Positions 17,595 through 26,575 of a stretch of 64,000 nt of DNA are shown piece after piece. Under the pieces are notes generated by a model that ran no database searches, was not told where the DNA came from, and saw only the letters and a program-made list of their open reading frames with translations. Made by a program: the position numbers and the translations under genes. Positions within the stretch are counted from its first letter, which is position 1, and every line of letters starts with the position of its first letter. The DNA is from an uncultured Eubacteriales bacterium (GTDB taxonomy: Bacteria; Bacillota; Clostridia; Tissierellales; Peptoniphilaceae): assembly GCA_900539725.1 (NCBI GenBank), contig UQDI01000006.1, forward strand, positions 3,910 through 67,909. The letters run 5' to 3'.

Positions 17595-17644
17595 GAGAGA
17601 AAAGGCGCGCTTCTCCTATTTTTCCTTTTCTCTCGAGTACATAT
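17595..17644 (+). other. Second leader hairpin, 11 bp perfect stem
   Basis: GAGAGAAAAGG (17595-17605) pairs with CCTTTTCTCTC (17634-17644) around a 28-base pyrimidine-rich loop. It has no T run and ends 13 bases before the start codon of cbiK-cbiL, close to the GGAGG site (about 17648). It could protect the mRNA end or influence initiation. The role is not established. Confidence 0.6.
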
Positions 17645-17657
17645 TATGGAGGGTCAT

Positions 17658-19034
17658 ATGAAAAAAGCAATATTATTAAGTTTCTTTGGCACAACAAGGC
17701 TTAGAGAACATGAGAGAGTTATTGATAAATTTGTTAATGGCTTTAAAAATGAATTTAAGGACTGTGATGTAGAGATATGCTTCACTTCAAGGATAGTTAA
17801 GAGGATACTTGAAAAGAAGGGCATGTCTTTTGATGATGAGTGCGAGGCTATTAATAAGCTTAAAGAAGCAGGATACAAGGACATAAGAGTCGTTTCGACA
17901 AATATCATCCCTGGAAAAGAGTATAAGAAGCTTAAAAAGGTTTCTAATAGGCTTACGTCGCCATTTATCAGTAACACTAAAGACATTATGAAGCACTTGG
18001 ACGATATGACTGTCATGGAGCTAAAAGATGATGAAGAATTTATCTACGTGGGTCATGGTACTGATCACATCGCAGATAGGATATATGAAGATATTGACGA
18101 TGCTTTCAGAGCGCATAATGACAAGTATCACATGATGAGCATTGAGGGCGAGCTTGATCTTGATAGCGTGATAGAAAATTTATCTAAAGATACAAAAACC
18201 ATCTATCTAAGACCATTCATGCTAGTTTCTGGCGTTCACATGCTTGAGGACATATCATCAGATGAAGAAGATTCAATCAAGAAAAGACTAGAAAAGCGTG
18301 GTTACGAAGTAAAACTTATTGACAAGGGCCTTGGTGAAGAAGATTATTTCTTAAACGACTGCATCCAAAAAGTTAAGGCGGTGGAAGAGCCGCTACTAAA
18401 TATAGTTGGCGTTGGCCCTGGCGATGAAGATTTATTAACTGTCAAGGCTATACTTACTTTAAAAAATACAAACGCTGTCTTTCTTCTTGACAATAGAGGC
18501 CGCAATCTTGCTCTTGATACAGTTATGACTTATGTAGATGACAAGCCCATCATCAAGATGCCATTTAATATGAAAAATGTAACAGATGAGCTTTACAATG
18601 ATCTTAAGCTAAAACTTGAAGAAGTACTAAATGAGTATAGAGACGTGAGCTTCATAACTATAGGCGATGCAGCAGTTTTCTCGACGCCTATGAACTTAAC
18701 GAAGATACTTGATAAGAAGATAAATATAAATTTGGTCAATGGTATGCCATCCTTTGTTGCACTGACTGCCATGAACCTTGAGCCGCTTATCGAAAAGGGC
18801 GAGAGCCTTGTGATAAGCGACAATACAGAGCTTGTTGAGGCGGCAAAGCCTGACAGAGCTGTTATACTGAAGGGCACACTTAATAAGGAAGCCGTTTTAA
18901 AACTTAAAGATACTTACGAAGCGGAATATTTTAAGAGAATATCGATGCCGAATGAAATGTATCTTACAAAAGAAGAAGAAATACGCAAGGATAACGACTA
19001 TATATCGCTATTCTACTTAAAGAAAAGGAAGTAA
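17658..19034 (+). CDS. cbiK-cbiL: Fused anaerobic cobaltochelatase (CbiK) and cobalt-factor II C20-methyltransferase (CbiL)
   Basis: 458 residues from ATG 17658 with GGAGG upstream; an earlier in-frame start at 17553 lies inside the riboswitch terminator and is unlikely. Residues 1-240 are a CbiK-type class II chelatase: KKAILLSFFGTTRL at the start, metal/acid-base His in FIYVGHGTDHIAD and LRPFMLVSGVHMLEDI. Residues about 245-458 are a tetrapyrrole methylase with the SAM loop GVGPGDEDLLTVKA and ITIGDAAVFSTPM, best read as CbiL. One polypeptide would thus insert Co2+ into sirohydrochlorin and then methylate C20, passing the product directly on. The fusion is unusual to me. Confidence 0.88.
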   Translation: MKKAILLSFFGTTRLREHERVIDKFVNGFKNEFKDCDVEICFTSRIVKRILEKKGMSFDDECEAINKLKEAGYKDIRVVSTNIIPGKEYKKLKKVSNRLTSPFISNTKDIMKHLDDMTVMELKDDEEFIYVGHGTDHIADRIYEDIDDAFRAHNDKYHMMSIEGELDLDSVIENLSKDTKTIYLRPFMLVSGVHMLEDISSDEEDSIKKRLEKRGYEVKLIDKGLGEEDYFLNDCIQKVKAVEEPLLNIVGVGPGDEDLLTVKAILTLKNTNAVFLLDNRGRNLALDTVMTYVDDKPIIKMPFNMKNVTDELYNDLKLKLEEVLNEYRDVSFITIGDAAVFSTPMNLTKILDKKININLVNGMPSFVALTAMNLEPLIEKGESLVISDNTELVEAAKPDRAVILKGTLNKEAVLKLKDTYEAEYFKRISMPNEMYLTKEEEIRKDNDYISLFYLKKRK

Positions 19035-19037
19035 ATT

Positions 19038-20054
19038 ATGCACGGAGCCAATTTTTATGATTACGACAAAAAACTCATAGATTTCAGCTCTAACATTAAC
19101 GTATTTAATATGAACGAAAGACTTTTCTCCTTTATCAGAGATGACTTTGACCATGTCAATGTTTATCCCGACATTAAGGCTAGAGAAGCGATAGATAATG
19201 TAGCCACTTACTTGGCTTGTGATGCGTCTAATATTATCCTGGGCAATGGGTCTATAGAGATAATTGATAAGGCGATACACAGGGCGAGTCGAGTGGTTAT
19301 TTTTGACCCATCGTTCTACGAGTACGAGATTAGAGCTAGTGTTTACAAAAAAGAACTGATTAGAATAAATTATAAGGATTTTAAAATTGGTTTTGACGAA
19401 TTAAACGTCTTGAAGAAGGGCGACCTACTAATCCTCACTAACCCAAATAATCCTAACGGCAGATTATTAAAAAAAGAAGAACTACTTAAGGCACAAGAAA
19501 TTTGTAAAGAGCATGGTGCGACACTTTTACTAGATGAGGCCTTTATTGAGTTTACTCTGCATGATTATGACAGCATAAAATTATTTAAGGGTGAGGACGT
19601 AATTGTGGTCAGAGCGATGACTAAGACCTTGGCCTTGCCGGGCGTGCGCTTTGGCTTTGCCTATGCGCCTAAGGACTTTAAGGGCTACTACGATGAATTG
19701 AGTCTTGCTTGGTCAATTGGCTTTATACAAAATGAAGCTGCAAAACTATTGGCAAATAGTGAAGAATATTTATGCGAAACAAAAAAATATTATCATGATG
19801 AAAGAGATAGATTAAAAAATTTATACAAAGCTTTTGATAATTTTGAGATGATAGATAGCGATGCGAATTTCTATTTACTTAAATTAAAAAAACTTAGTGA
19901 TGAAGAAATGTATAAGATTATGCTAGAAAAGGGTATACTTCTAAGGAGGATGCAAGGCTACAAGAACATAGGAGATAATTATGTGCGCCTTGCAATAAGG
20001 ACTCGTGAAGAGAATGATTATTTACTTGAAAAACTAAGGGAGATAGAAAAGTGA
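19038..20054 (+). CDS. cobD: L-threonine-O-3-phosphate decarboxylase, PLP-dependent
   Basis: A 338-residue fold-type I PLP enzyme resembling histidinol-phosphate aminotransferase, found in the cobalamin operon. It has MHGANFYDYDKKLIDFSSNIN at the start, a substrate/PLP block LTNPNNPNGRLL, Asp in LLLDEAFIEF and the Schiff-base Lys in VRAMTKTLALPGVRFGF. In this context the expected product is (R)-1-aminopropan-2-ol phosphate, used by CbiB. Histidinol-phosphate aminotransferase is the alternative from sequence alone, but context strongly favours CobD. It is 3 bases behind cbiK-cbiL and overlaps cbiA by 4. Confidence 0.88.
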   Translation: MHGANFYDYDKKLIDFSSNINVFNMNERLFSFIRDDFDHVNVYPDIKAREAIDNVATYLACDASNIILGNGSIEIIDKAIHRASRVVIFDPSFYEYEIRASVYKKELIRINYKDFKIGFDELNVLKKGDLLILTNPNNPNGRLLKKEELLKAQEICKEHGATLLLDEAFIEFTLHDYDSIKLFKGEDVIVVRAMTKTLALPGVRFGFAYAPKDFKGYYDELSLAWSIGFIQNEAAKLLANSEEYLCETKKYYHDERDRLKNLYKAFDNFEMIDSDANFYLLKLKKLSDEEMYKIMLEKGILLRRMQGYKNIGDNYVRLAIRTREENDYLLEKLREIEK

Positions 20055-21352
20055 AAGGCATATGCATAGCCGCAATGAATTCAAATAGCGGCAAGACAAC
20101 TATAAGTTTAGCTTTGGCAAGACTACTTGCGAATAAAAATAATAAAGTGAAGTACCTTAAGAGTGGACCCGATTTTATCGATTCAAGGCTCGGCTCTTTT
20201 GCATCGAAGGGGGACTATGGTAATGTCGACATCTTCATGCAAAAGAGTGGTGCGACTGAAGTAGGTGCAAGTGATGCAGACTACTGCGTCCTAGAAGGCG
20301 TCATGGGCTACCTTGATGGCATATATAATACGATGGAGGCATCTACGTGTGCTAATGCAAAGGCTTTGGGACTAAAAACGGTTTTAGTGCTTACGCCAAA
20401 GGGCGAGATGTTTTCACTAATTGCAAAGCTAAAAGGCTTTACAGACTACGCTGATAATATTGTTGGTGTCATATTTAATAAGACGCACGCAAAACTATAT
20501 ACGATATATAAGGATCTAGTAGAAAAAGAGCTTGGCTTAGAAGTTTTTGGTAATATAGAAGTAGATGAGGACTTTGCCATAGAGGACAAGGACCTTGGAC
20601 TAGAGCTGCCGAGTGACATCAAGGCCTTTGATGAGAAGCTCGATAGGATAGCGGCAAAATTGGAAAAGTCAATTGATTTTGAAAAACTTCTTTCATATTT
20701 CGAAGTGGCAAAGACAGAAGAGAAAAAAGATTTTCCAAAGTCAATGGCTACTGTGGCGATAGCCTATGACAAGGCGTTTAACTTCTACTACAAAGAGAAT
20801 ATTGATTTTTTAGAAAAATATTTTACTGTGAAGTACTTTTCGGTCTTAGATGGTGATGAAGTACCTGAGGCTGATTTACTCTACATTGGTGGCGGCAACT
20901 TAAAAGATTATTTAGAAGATATCCAAAAATCAAAGTCCTTAGATAGCATAAAGAAATATTATGAAAACGGAGGAAAAATATTTACCGAAGGCGAAGCGAC
21001 TTATTTTTTAGCAGAATGCTTTAATGAGCACAAGATGCTTGGCATTATAAAGGGTAAGGCTGTTAGTGAAAAAAGGCTTCATAACTTTGGTTACGCTTAT
21101 CTAAAAGTTCTTAGAAAGAATTTTTTATTTGATCAAGACAAAATTTTCCATTCACAAGAATTTCATAAGAGCAGCTTAAGTGATAATGAGTTTAATTTAT
21201 TTAAGGTAGAAAAACCATATAGAGAGGACACTTGGACGAGCTCTTTTGCAAATGAGAACATAGTATCAATTGAGCAAAACATTTCCTTTGTTCAAGATGA
21301 AGAATATTTTTATAAAAAGATAGATAGTTTAAGAGGTGAAAAGGATGTATAA
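20051..21352 (+). CDS. cbiA: Cobyrinate a,c-diamide synthase with defective glutaminase nucleophile
   Basis: 433 residues from GTG 20051. The N-terminal ATPase domain is standard: MNSNSGKTTISLALARLL, KSGPDFID and LEGVMGYLDGI. The C-terminal GATase-like domain (about 230-430) keeps the oxyanion/strand motif LLYIGGGNLKDYL and the His motif SQEFHKSSL. In the nucleophile elbow it reads KIFTEGEATYFL where the family has yaECGGlmyL, so the catalytic Cys is Gly314. Glutamine hydrolysis should be abolished while the ATPase half looks functional, so ammonia is the likely nitrogen donor. Acidic, no frameshift, tightly packed between cobD and cbiC. Confidence 0.88.
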   Translation: MKGICIAAMNSNSGKTTISLALARLLANKNNKVKYLKSGPDFIDSRLGSFASKGDYGNVDIFMQKSGATEVGASDADYCVLEGVMGYLDGIYNTMEASTCANAKALGLKTVLVLTPKGEMFSLIAKLKGFTDYADNIVGVIFNKTHAKLYTIYKDLVEKELGLEVFGNIEVDEDFAIEDKDLGLELPSDIKAFDEKLDRIAAKLEKSIDFEKLLSYFEVAKTEEKKDFPKSMATVAIAYDKAFNFYYKENIDFLEKYFTVKYFSVLDGDEVPEADLLYIGGGNLKDYLEDIQKSKSLDSIKKYYENGGKIFTEGEATYFLAECFNEHKMLGIIKGKAVSEKRLHNFGYAYLKVLRKNFLFDQDKIFHSQEFHKSSLSDNEFNLFKVEKPYREDTWTSSFANENIVSIEQNISFVQDEEYFYKKIDSLRGEKDV

Positions 21353-21971
21353 TTACGACAACAACCCCATGAATATTGAAAACACAAGTATGGACATAAT
21401 CGATAAGGAGCTTGTAGGAACTAAATTTACTGAGACAGAAAAACTTATAGTGAAGAGAATGATTCACTCGACAGGCGATTTTGATTATAAAAACATAATT
21501 GATATAAGAAATAATTTTCTTGATGAAGCGCTTGATGCACTGAAGAATGGTGCCAAGATTTATACTGATACAAGGATGACTATGGCAGGCGTGAATGAAA
21601 CTAGCTTAAATAAGCTTAACTGCGAGATCATCAATCATATAAAGGATGATGATGTAAGGGAGCTTGCTAAAGAAAAGGGCACAACAAGAAGCTACCAGGC
21701 TATAGACAAGACTATAGGCGAAGACATCGCCATATACTCGGTTGGTAATGCACCAACAGCACTATATAGAATCATAGAACTAATTAAAGAAGAAAAAATT
21801 CATCCAAAGGCAGTTATTGGTGTGCCAGTAGGTTTCGTTGGAGCGGCTGAATCAAAGGAAGCGCTTAGAGAAGTAGGCATAGCACAAATTTCGACAATAG
21901 GCAACAAAGGCGGATCAAACGTTGCGGCATCAATCATTAACGCACTTTTATATATTTTATACAGAAAATGA
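21345..21971 (+). CDS. cbiC: Cobalt-precorrin-8 methylmutase
   Basis: 208 residues from ATG 21345 (AGAGGTG upstream), chosen over a GTG three codons earlier. It moves the methyl group from C11 to C12 to form cobyrinate. Conserved CbiC blocks: RMIHSTGDFDY with the active-site His, TDTRMTMAGVN, YSVGNAPTALYRIIELI, VIGVPVGFVGAAESKEAL and ISTIGNKGGSNVAASIINALLY. It overlaps cbiA by 8 bases and cbiD by 4, typical of this densely packed operon. Confidence 0.94.
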   Translation: MYNYDNNPMNIENTSMDIIDKELVGTKFTETEKLIVKRMIHSTGDFDYKNIIDIRNNFLDEALDALKNGAKIYTDTRMTMAGVNETSLNKLNCEIINHIKDDDVRELAKEKGTTRSYQAIDKTIGEDIAIYSVGNAPTALYRIIELIKEEKIHPKAVIGVPVGFVGAAESKEALREVGIAQISTIGNKGGSNVAASIINALLYILYRK

Positions 21972-23035
21972 ATAAATACGATATAGTTGATGGTAAAAGC
22001 CTTAGATATGGCTACACAACAGGCACATGCGCGGCTGTTGCAACACATGCAGCGCTGATAAATCTATTAGAAGGGCCAGTAAGTGAATATGATATAGACC
22101 TTCCTTGCAATGAGACCATAAGCGTTGCTATTAACTCAAATGAAAAGGGTGATGGCTACGCCATAAGCTCGGTTATAAAGGACGCTGGTGACGACCCAGA
22201 CCAAACCAATGGCATAGAGATATTTTCAAAAGTTTCTTTAAGGGATGATGGCAAGGTCATTATCAAAGGCGGCGAAGGCGTTGGCATTTACACAAACGAT
22301 TCAATCTTCGGCAAGAAGGGCGAATACGCCATAAACAAGGTGCCAAGAGAGATGATTACTAAAGAGGTTGAGCTTTTAACTGACAAGGGCGCTGACGTTA
22401 CTATATTTACGCCTATGGGCGTTGAGATTGGCAAAAAGACTTTCAATCCAAACATTGGTATAGAAGGCGGCATCTCGATAATCGGCTCGACTGGGCTAGT
22501 TAAGCCTATGAGCGAAGATGCTTTGCTTAAAACTATAAATTTAGAGATAAAAACGCTTTATCTTGATAAAGGCTCGAGAGAAATCGTTCTTACGCCAGGC
22601 AGTCACGGCCTTAAAGAGGCGAATAGCATTGGTATAAATGAAAATATCGTTTTAACAAGTAATTACATCGGCGACTCGCTAAAGATGGCTTACGAAATTG
22701 GCTTTAGAAAAATTACGCTCGTGGGTCACATAGGTAAGTTTGCAAAGCTATCTATAGGTGTATTTAACACGCACTCAAAGAACGCTGACACACGTATGGA
22801 GGCCTTTGTATATTACCTTGCGATGCTAAATAAGCCTTATGAAGTGATTAAGGAAGTGGATGCCTTTATCACTGCAGAAAAGTGTTACAATTATCTTTAT
22901 GATGCAGGCTACAAGGACGTTTTATGCGCTATGGAAGAGGGCTGCGAAAAAAGAGTTAAAACTTATCTAAAAGATGATTCGCTTGAAGCCAGCGTAAAAG
23001 TGTATTCGTTTGAAAAAGGAGTATTAGATTGTTAA
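21968..23035 (+). CDS. cbiD: Cobalt-precorrin-5B C1-methyltransferase CbiD
   Basis: 355 residues. The N-terminus has LRYGYTTGTCAAVATHAAL, the signature of CbiD. SSVIKDAGDDPDQTNGIEIFSKV, GGEGVGIYTNDSIFGKKGEYAINKVPREMI and LVGHIGKFAKLSIGVFNTHSKNADTRMEAFV follow in the usual order. It methylates C1 of the corrin ring with SAM in the anaerobic route. Length is normal. The start overlaps cbiC by 4 bases and the end overlaps cbiE by 7. Confidence 0.95.
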   Translation: MNKYDIVDGKSLRYGYTTGTCAAVATHAALINLLEGPVSEYDIDLPCNETISVAINSNEKGDGYAISSVIKDAGDDPDQTNGIEIFSKVSLRDDGKVIIKGGEGVGIYTNDSIFGKKGEYAINKVPREMITKEVELLTDKGADVTIFTPMGVEIGKKTFNPNIGIEGGISIIGSTGLVKPMSEDALLKTINLEIKTLYLDKGSREIVLTPGSHGLKEANSIGINENIVLTSNYIGDSLKMAYEIGFRKITLVGHIGKFAKLSIGVFNTHSKNADTRMEAFVYYLAMLNKPYEVIKEVDAFITAEKCYNYLYDAGYKDVLCAMEEGCEKRVKTYLKDDSLEASVKVYSFEKGVLDC

Positions 23036-23619
23036 TAGTTGTTGGAGTAGGACCAGGTAAAAGTGAATATATGAGCGTAAGAGCTTATAGGACGATAAAA
23101 AATGCTAGTAATGTTTATGCGTTTAAAAGGGTAAAGGAAGAGCTTGAAGATGAATTTACTCATATAAATGAAATTTTTGTTAAAGATCTAAAAGATATTA
23201 AAGAAGGAGTTTTATTATTATCAGGCGACCCATCATTTTATGGCGCGGTTGATTACTTGAAGCGAGAGGGCGTTGCCATTGACGAGGTGATCCCATCTAT
23301 AACAGCTTTTCAGTACTTAATGAGCAAGGCGCAAGTGAATTGGAACGAGGCAAAGACTTATTCATTACACGGCAGAGAGCTTGACGATGGCTTCAAGACC
23401 ATTGTTATGAATAATGACAAGGTTATAGTCCTATGTGATAAGCATAATAATCCAAAGGCTATAAAAAAATATTTGGACGAAAAAAATATTAAGAGAAAAT
23501 ACATCGTCGGCACAAATTTATCGCAAAGTGGCGAAATAATTAAGACTTATGACGCGGGCGATGAGATTGATATAGAAAATAGTTTATCGGTGGTGATTAT
23601 TATAAATGAAGTGGTTTAA
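23029..23619 (+). CDS. cbiE: Cobalt-precorrin-7 C5-methyltransferase CbiE
   Basis: 196 residues beginning at TTG 23029 (AAAAGGAG upstream, overlapping the cbiD end). A small tetrapyrrole methylase: SAM loop VVGVGPGKSEYMSVRA, LLSGDPSFYGAVDYL and IPSITAFQYLMSKAQVNWNEAKTYSLHGR. The HGR block is typical of CbiE/CobL N-terminal halves. It works together with CbiT, encoded next as a separate protein, to methylate C5 and C15 with decarboxylation. Confidence 0.92.
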   Translation: MLIVVGVGPGKSEYMSVRAYRTIKNASNVYAFKRVKEELEDEFTHINEIFVKDLKDIKEGVLLLSGDPSFYGAVDYLKREGVAIDEVIPSITAFQYLMSKAQVNWNEAKTYSLHGRELDDGFKTIVMNNDKVIVLCDKHNNPKAIKKYLDEKNIKRKYIVGTNLSQSGEIIKTYDAGDEIDIENSLSVVIIINEVV

Positions 23620-24154
23620 GGACGAGGACTTTATCAGGGGCGAAGTGCCTATGACGAAGTTCATAAAGAGAAACGCAATAGTGAGTTTATTAGACGTGAG
23701 TGAAGACGACAAAATTTTAGAGATAGGCACGGGCACAGGCAGCGTCACTTGTCAAATGGCCGCTATTTGTAAAGAGGTCACTACGATTGAAAGAGATGAC
23801 GAGGCCATAAGCGTGGCGAAGAAAAATTTTGAAAAATTTGGCCTTGATAATATTAAGCTCATCAAGGGAAAGGCGCCTGAGGGCATGGATGGAGCTGACT
23901 TTAATAAAGTTTACATCGGCGGCTCTGGAAAAAATTTAGAGAGCATTATGGATAAGCTTGATGAAAAAAATAATTTTACTGTCATCGCGAGCTTCATTAT
24001 TTTTGACAATGCTTATGAGTTTAAAAGTTTACTAAAGAAGAAAAATTATAAAAACATTGATACATACATGATAAATGTGTCTAAGGCGGAGAAGCTTGAG
24101 ATGATGATAGCTGAAAATCCGGTGATTATTGTGAGAGGTGAAAAGAATGATTAG
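23606..24154 (+). CDS. cbiT: Cobalt-precorrin-6B C15-methyltransferase (decarboxylating) CbiT
   Basis: 182 residues. The N-terminus KWFKDEDFIRGEVPMTK is a CbiT hallmark. It is followed by a Rossmann SAM-binding domain with ILEIGTGTGSVTCQMA, VTTIERDDEAISVAKKN and KGKAPEGMDGADFNKVYIGGSG. It overlaps cbiE by 14 bases and cbiF by 8. Partner of CbiE. Confidence 0.93.
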   Translation: MKWFKDEDFIRGEVPMTKFIKRNAIVSLLDVSEDDKILEIGTGTGSVTCQMAAICKEVTTIERDDEAISVAKKNFEKFGLDNIKLIKGKAPEGMDGADFNKVYIGGSGKNLESIMDKLDEKNNFTVIASFIIFDNAYEFKSLLKKKNYKNIDTYMINVSKAEKLEMMIAENPVIIVRGEKND

Positions 24155-24902
24155 TTTTGTGGGCGCAGGTCCTGGGGACAGTGACTTAATTACAGTTAAG
24201 GGACTAAAATTATTAAATGCAGCGGACGTGATTATATATGCTGGCTCCTTAGTATCAAAGGATATACTATCTGGAATAAAAGAGGGGGCAAAGGTATTTG
24301 ACTCAGCTAAAATGACTTTGGAAGAGGTAGTAGAAGAATTTATTAAGGCAGAGGAAGCTGGCTTAAACACCGTTAGACTACATACTGGCGACCCAAGCAT
24401 ATATGGCGCGATAAAGGAGCAAATAGATACGCTTGACTTACTTGGCTACAAATACGAAGTAATTCCGGGCGTTACAAGCGCAACAGCTGCTTGCGCAAGG
24501 ATAGCTAAGGAATTTACTTTACCTGAAGTTAGTCAAACTCTCATCATCACTCGTATGGAGGGAAGGACTAAGGTGCCTGAGACTGAAAAGCTAGCTGAGC
24601 TTGCTAAGCACAAGACATCTATGGCAATTTATCTTTCGGCTTCACTTACAGAAAAGGTTCAAGAGGCTCTACTAGAAGGCTACGAAGATCCAAATACGCC
24701 AGTAGTCATCGCTTATAAGGCGACTTGGGCTGATGAAAAAATTATTTATACCAATATTGCAAATCTTGTTAAAGATGCTAAAGAAAACAATATTACAAAG
24801 CATGCTTTAATACTTGTTGGCAAATTTATTAACGCGCGTTACGAAAGAAGCAAGCTTTATGACCCAAGCTTCTCGACTGAGTATAGAAAAGCAAATGAAT
24901 AA
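24147..24902 (+). CDS. cbiF: Cobalt-precorrin-4 C11-methyltransferase CbiF
   Basis: 251 residues from ATG 24147 (GAGAGGTG upstream). A tetrapyrrole methylase with ISFVGAGPGDSDLITVKGLKLL, VIIYAGSLVSKDIL, VRLHTGDPSIYGAIKEQIDTL, VIPGVTSATAACARIAKEFTLPEVSQTLIITR and a C-terminal YKATWADEKI. This set is diagnostic of CbiF/CobM, which methylates C11. The gene overlaps cbiG by 8 bases. Confidence 0.94.
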   Translation: MISFVGAGPGDSDLITVKGLKLLNAADVIIYAGSLVSKDILSGIKEGAKVFDSAKMTLEEVVEEFIKAEEAGLNTVRLHTGDPSIYGAIKEQIDTLDLLGYKYEVIPGVTSATAACARIAKEFTLPEVSQTLIITRMEGRTKVPETEKLAELAKHKTSMAIYLSASLTEKVQEALLEGYEDPNTPVVIAYKATWADEKIIYTNIANLVKDAKENNITKHALILVGKFINARYERSKLYDPSFSTEYRKANE

Positions 24903-25854
24903 GATCATCATCACCTACACTGAAGCTGGCCTTGCTATAGCTAAGACTATAGCAGCTGGCTTTGATGTAGAAATTTTTTATAAGGATAAAAACGTCGACA
25001 AGGTCTTGGAGGATAGATGGTCTTCGCTTGATACAATCATCTTCACAAGTGCAACGGGCATAGCGGTTCGTAAGATTGCTCCTTTAATCAAGGACAAATA
25101 CACAGACCCAGCAGTTCTTGTGATTGACGACAAGGCAAAGCACGTCATATCGCTTTTATCTGGTCACATAGGCGGGGCAAATGAACTTGCCATTGATATT
25201 GCTAAGACTATTGGTGCTGAACCAGTCATCACTACAGCCTCGGACAATAGAGGCCTAGAAGCGCTCGATATTTATTTAAGAGATAATGATTTTGCATATA
25301 ACTCAAGAGAGGCTCTTACCATCATTATGGGAGCCATAGTAAATAATAAAAAAATTTATCTAGGGGCGAATGATTTTGAATTTAAATATGGTAATTTCAC
25401 GAATGATAGAGATGAAGCGGACTACGCCATAATCCAGGATGAAGGCTATATGACAAGTGACGATAAAAACACTCTTTACATCATAAAGAAAAAATACAAT
25501 ATGGGCATAGGCCTAAGACGAGGAACGGCCACTGACGTTTTGGAGAAAGCGTTTCATGAAGTACTTAAGGAGATGGACATAAATCCAAAGGCGATTAAGC
25601 GCTTTGGCTCAATCGATATAAAGAAGGACGAAGAGGCTCTTCTTGAGCTTTGCAAAAAATACGATAGAGAGCTAATTTTTTATACTGCAGATGAACTTAA
25701 CGAGGTAGATGTCTCGGAAAAGTCTGATTTTGTCAAGAAGATCACAGGCGCTTACTCAGTTAGCGAGGCCGCGGCGAAACTGCTTGGCGGAAAAATTATT
25801 TTATCAAAAAAGATTATCGATTCAATAACATTTTCAATTACAGAGGAGATATAA
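24895..25854 (+). CDS. cbiG: Cobalt-precorrin-5A hydrolase CbiG
   Basis: 319 residues from ATG 24895, which overlaps the cbiF end; an upstream in-frame TTG at 24814 would add 27 residues encoded inside cbiF and is unlikely. N-terminal domain: FTSATGIAVRKIAPLIKDKYTDPAVLVIDD and VISLLSGHIGGANELAIDIAKTIGAEPVITTASD. C-terminal domain: MGIGLRRGTATDVLEKAF, SIDIKKDEEALLELC and SVSEAAAKLL. It opens the delta-lactone and releases acetaldehyde in the oxygen-independent ring contraction. Confidence 0.93.
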   Translation: MNKIIITYTEAGLAIAKTIAAGFDVEIFYKDKNVDKVLEDRWSSLDTIIFTSATGIAVRKIAPLIKDKYTDPAVLVIDDKAKHVISLLSGHIGGANELAIDIAKTIGAEPVITTASDNRGLEALDIYLRDNDFAYNSREALTIIMGAIVNNKKIYLGANDFEFKYGNFTNDRDEADYAIIQDEGYMTSDDKNTLYIIKKKYNMGIGLRRGTATDVLEKAFHEVLKEMDINPKAIKRFGSIDIKKDEEALLELCKKYDRELIFYTADELNEVDVSEKSDFVKKITGAYSVSEAAAKLLGGKIILSKKIIDSITFSITEEI

Positions 25855-25855
25855 A

Positions 25856-26575
25856 ATGAATAAATTATATGTTGTGGGCATAGGACCCGGATCAAAAGAG
25901 AATATGACTTTCAAGGCGGTAGACGCAATTAAAGAAGCAGATACAATAGTCGCATACACAAAGTACCTTGCCTATGTAGAGGATTTTATAGATGGCAAGG
26001 ATATAATCAAAACTGGTATGACAGGCGAAAAAGAAAGATGTCAGCTCGCTATCGATGAGTACAAGAAGGGCAAGACTGTTGCCATCATTTCAACTGGCGA
26101 CTCGGGTCTATATGGCATGGCTGGCCTTGTTTATGAAATAGATCCAAGTATAAACATCGAGGTAGTTCCTGGTGTGAGCGCTGCTTTTTCGTCAGCGAGC
26201 GTTGTTGGCGCGCCACTAATGCATGACACAGCTCTAATTAGTTTATCGGACCTACTTACTGATTGGGATCTTATTCTTAAGAGGGTAAGGAACTGCGCCG
26301 ATGCGGATATGGTCATCGCTCTATATAATCCAAAGAGCAAGAAGAGAGTGGACCACTTAAAAGAAGCACTTGACATAATTAGGGAGTATAGAGATGCACA
26401 GACACCTATTGCCATGGTTAAAAACGCTTTAAGAGAAGGCATGGACTATAGGATAAGTACGCTTGATGACGTTGATTATGATTTTTGCGAGATGAACACT
26501 ACTGTCATCATTGGCAATAGCCAAAGCTATATTAAGAATGGCAAGTTCATTACGCCAAGAGGATACAAGCTATGA
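25856..26575 (+). CDS. cbiH: Cobalt-precorrin-3 C17-methyltransferase CbiH
   Basis: 239 residues. A tetrapyrrole methylase with YVVGIGPGSKENMTFKAVDAI, TGMTGEKERCQLAIDEYKKG, ISTGDSGLYGMAGLVYEI, VPGVSAAFSSASVVGAPLMHDTALISLSDLLTDW, VIALYNPKSKKRVDHL and MNTTVIIGNSQSYI. These are typical of CbiH/CobJ, which methylates C17 and forms the contracted ring. No extra ferredoxin-like domain is present. It overlaps cbiJ by 4 bases. Confidence 0.95.
   Translation: MNKLYVVGIGPGSKENMTFKAVDAIKEADTIVAYTKYLAYVEDFIDGKDIIKTGMTGEKERCQLAIDEYKKGKTVAIISTGDSGLYGMAGLVYEIDPSINIEVVPGVSAAFSSASVVGAPLMHDTALISLSDLLTDWDLILKRVRNCADADMVIALYNPKSKKRVDHLKEALDIIREYRDAQTPIAMVKNALREGMDYRISTLDDVDYDFCEMNTTVIIGNSQSYIKNGKFITPRGYKL

Noticed and set aside
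20990..21019. Cys323 of CbiA (AECF) as the missing glutaminase nucleophile
   Set aside because: It lies nine residues after the elbow position, leaving too short a distance to the following KMLGII strand; the elbow itself reads EGEA.
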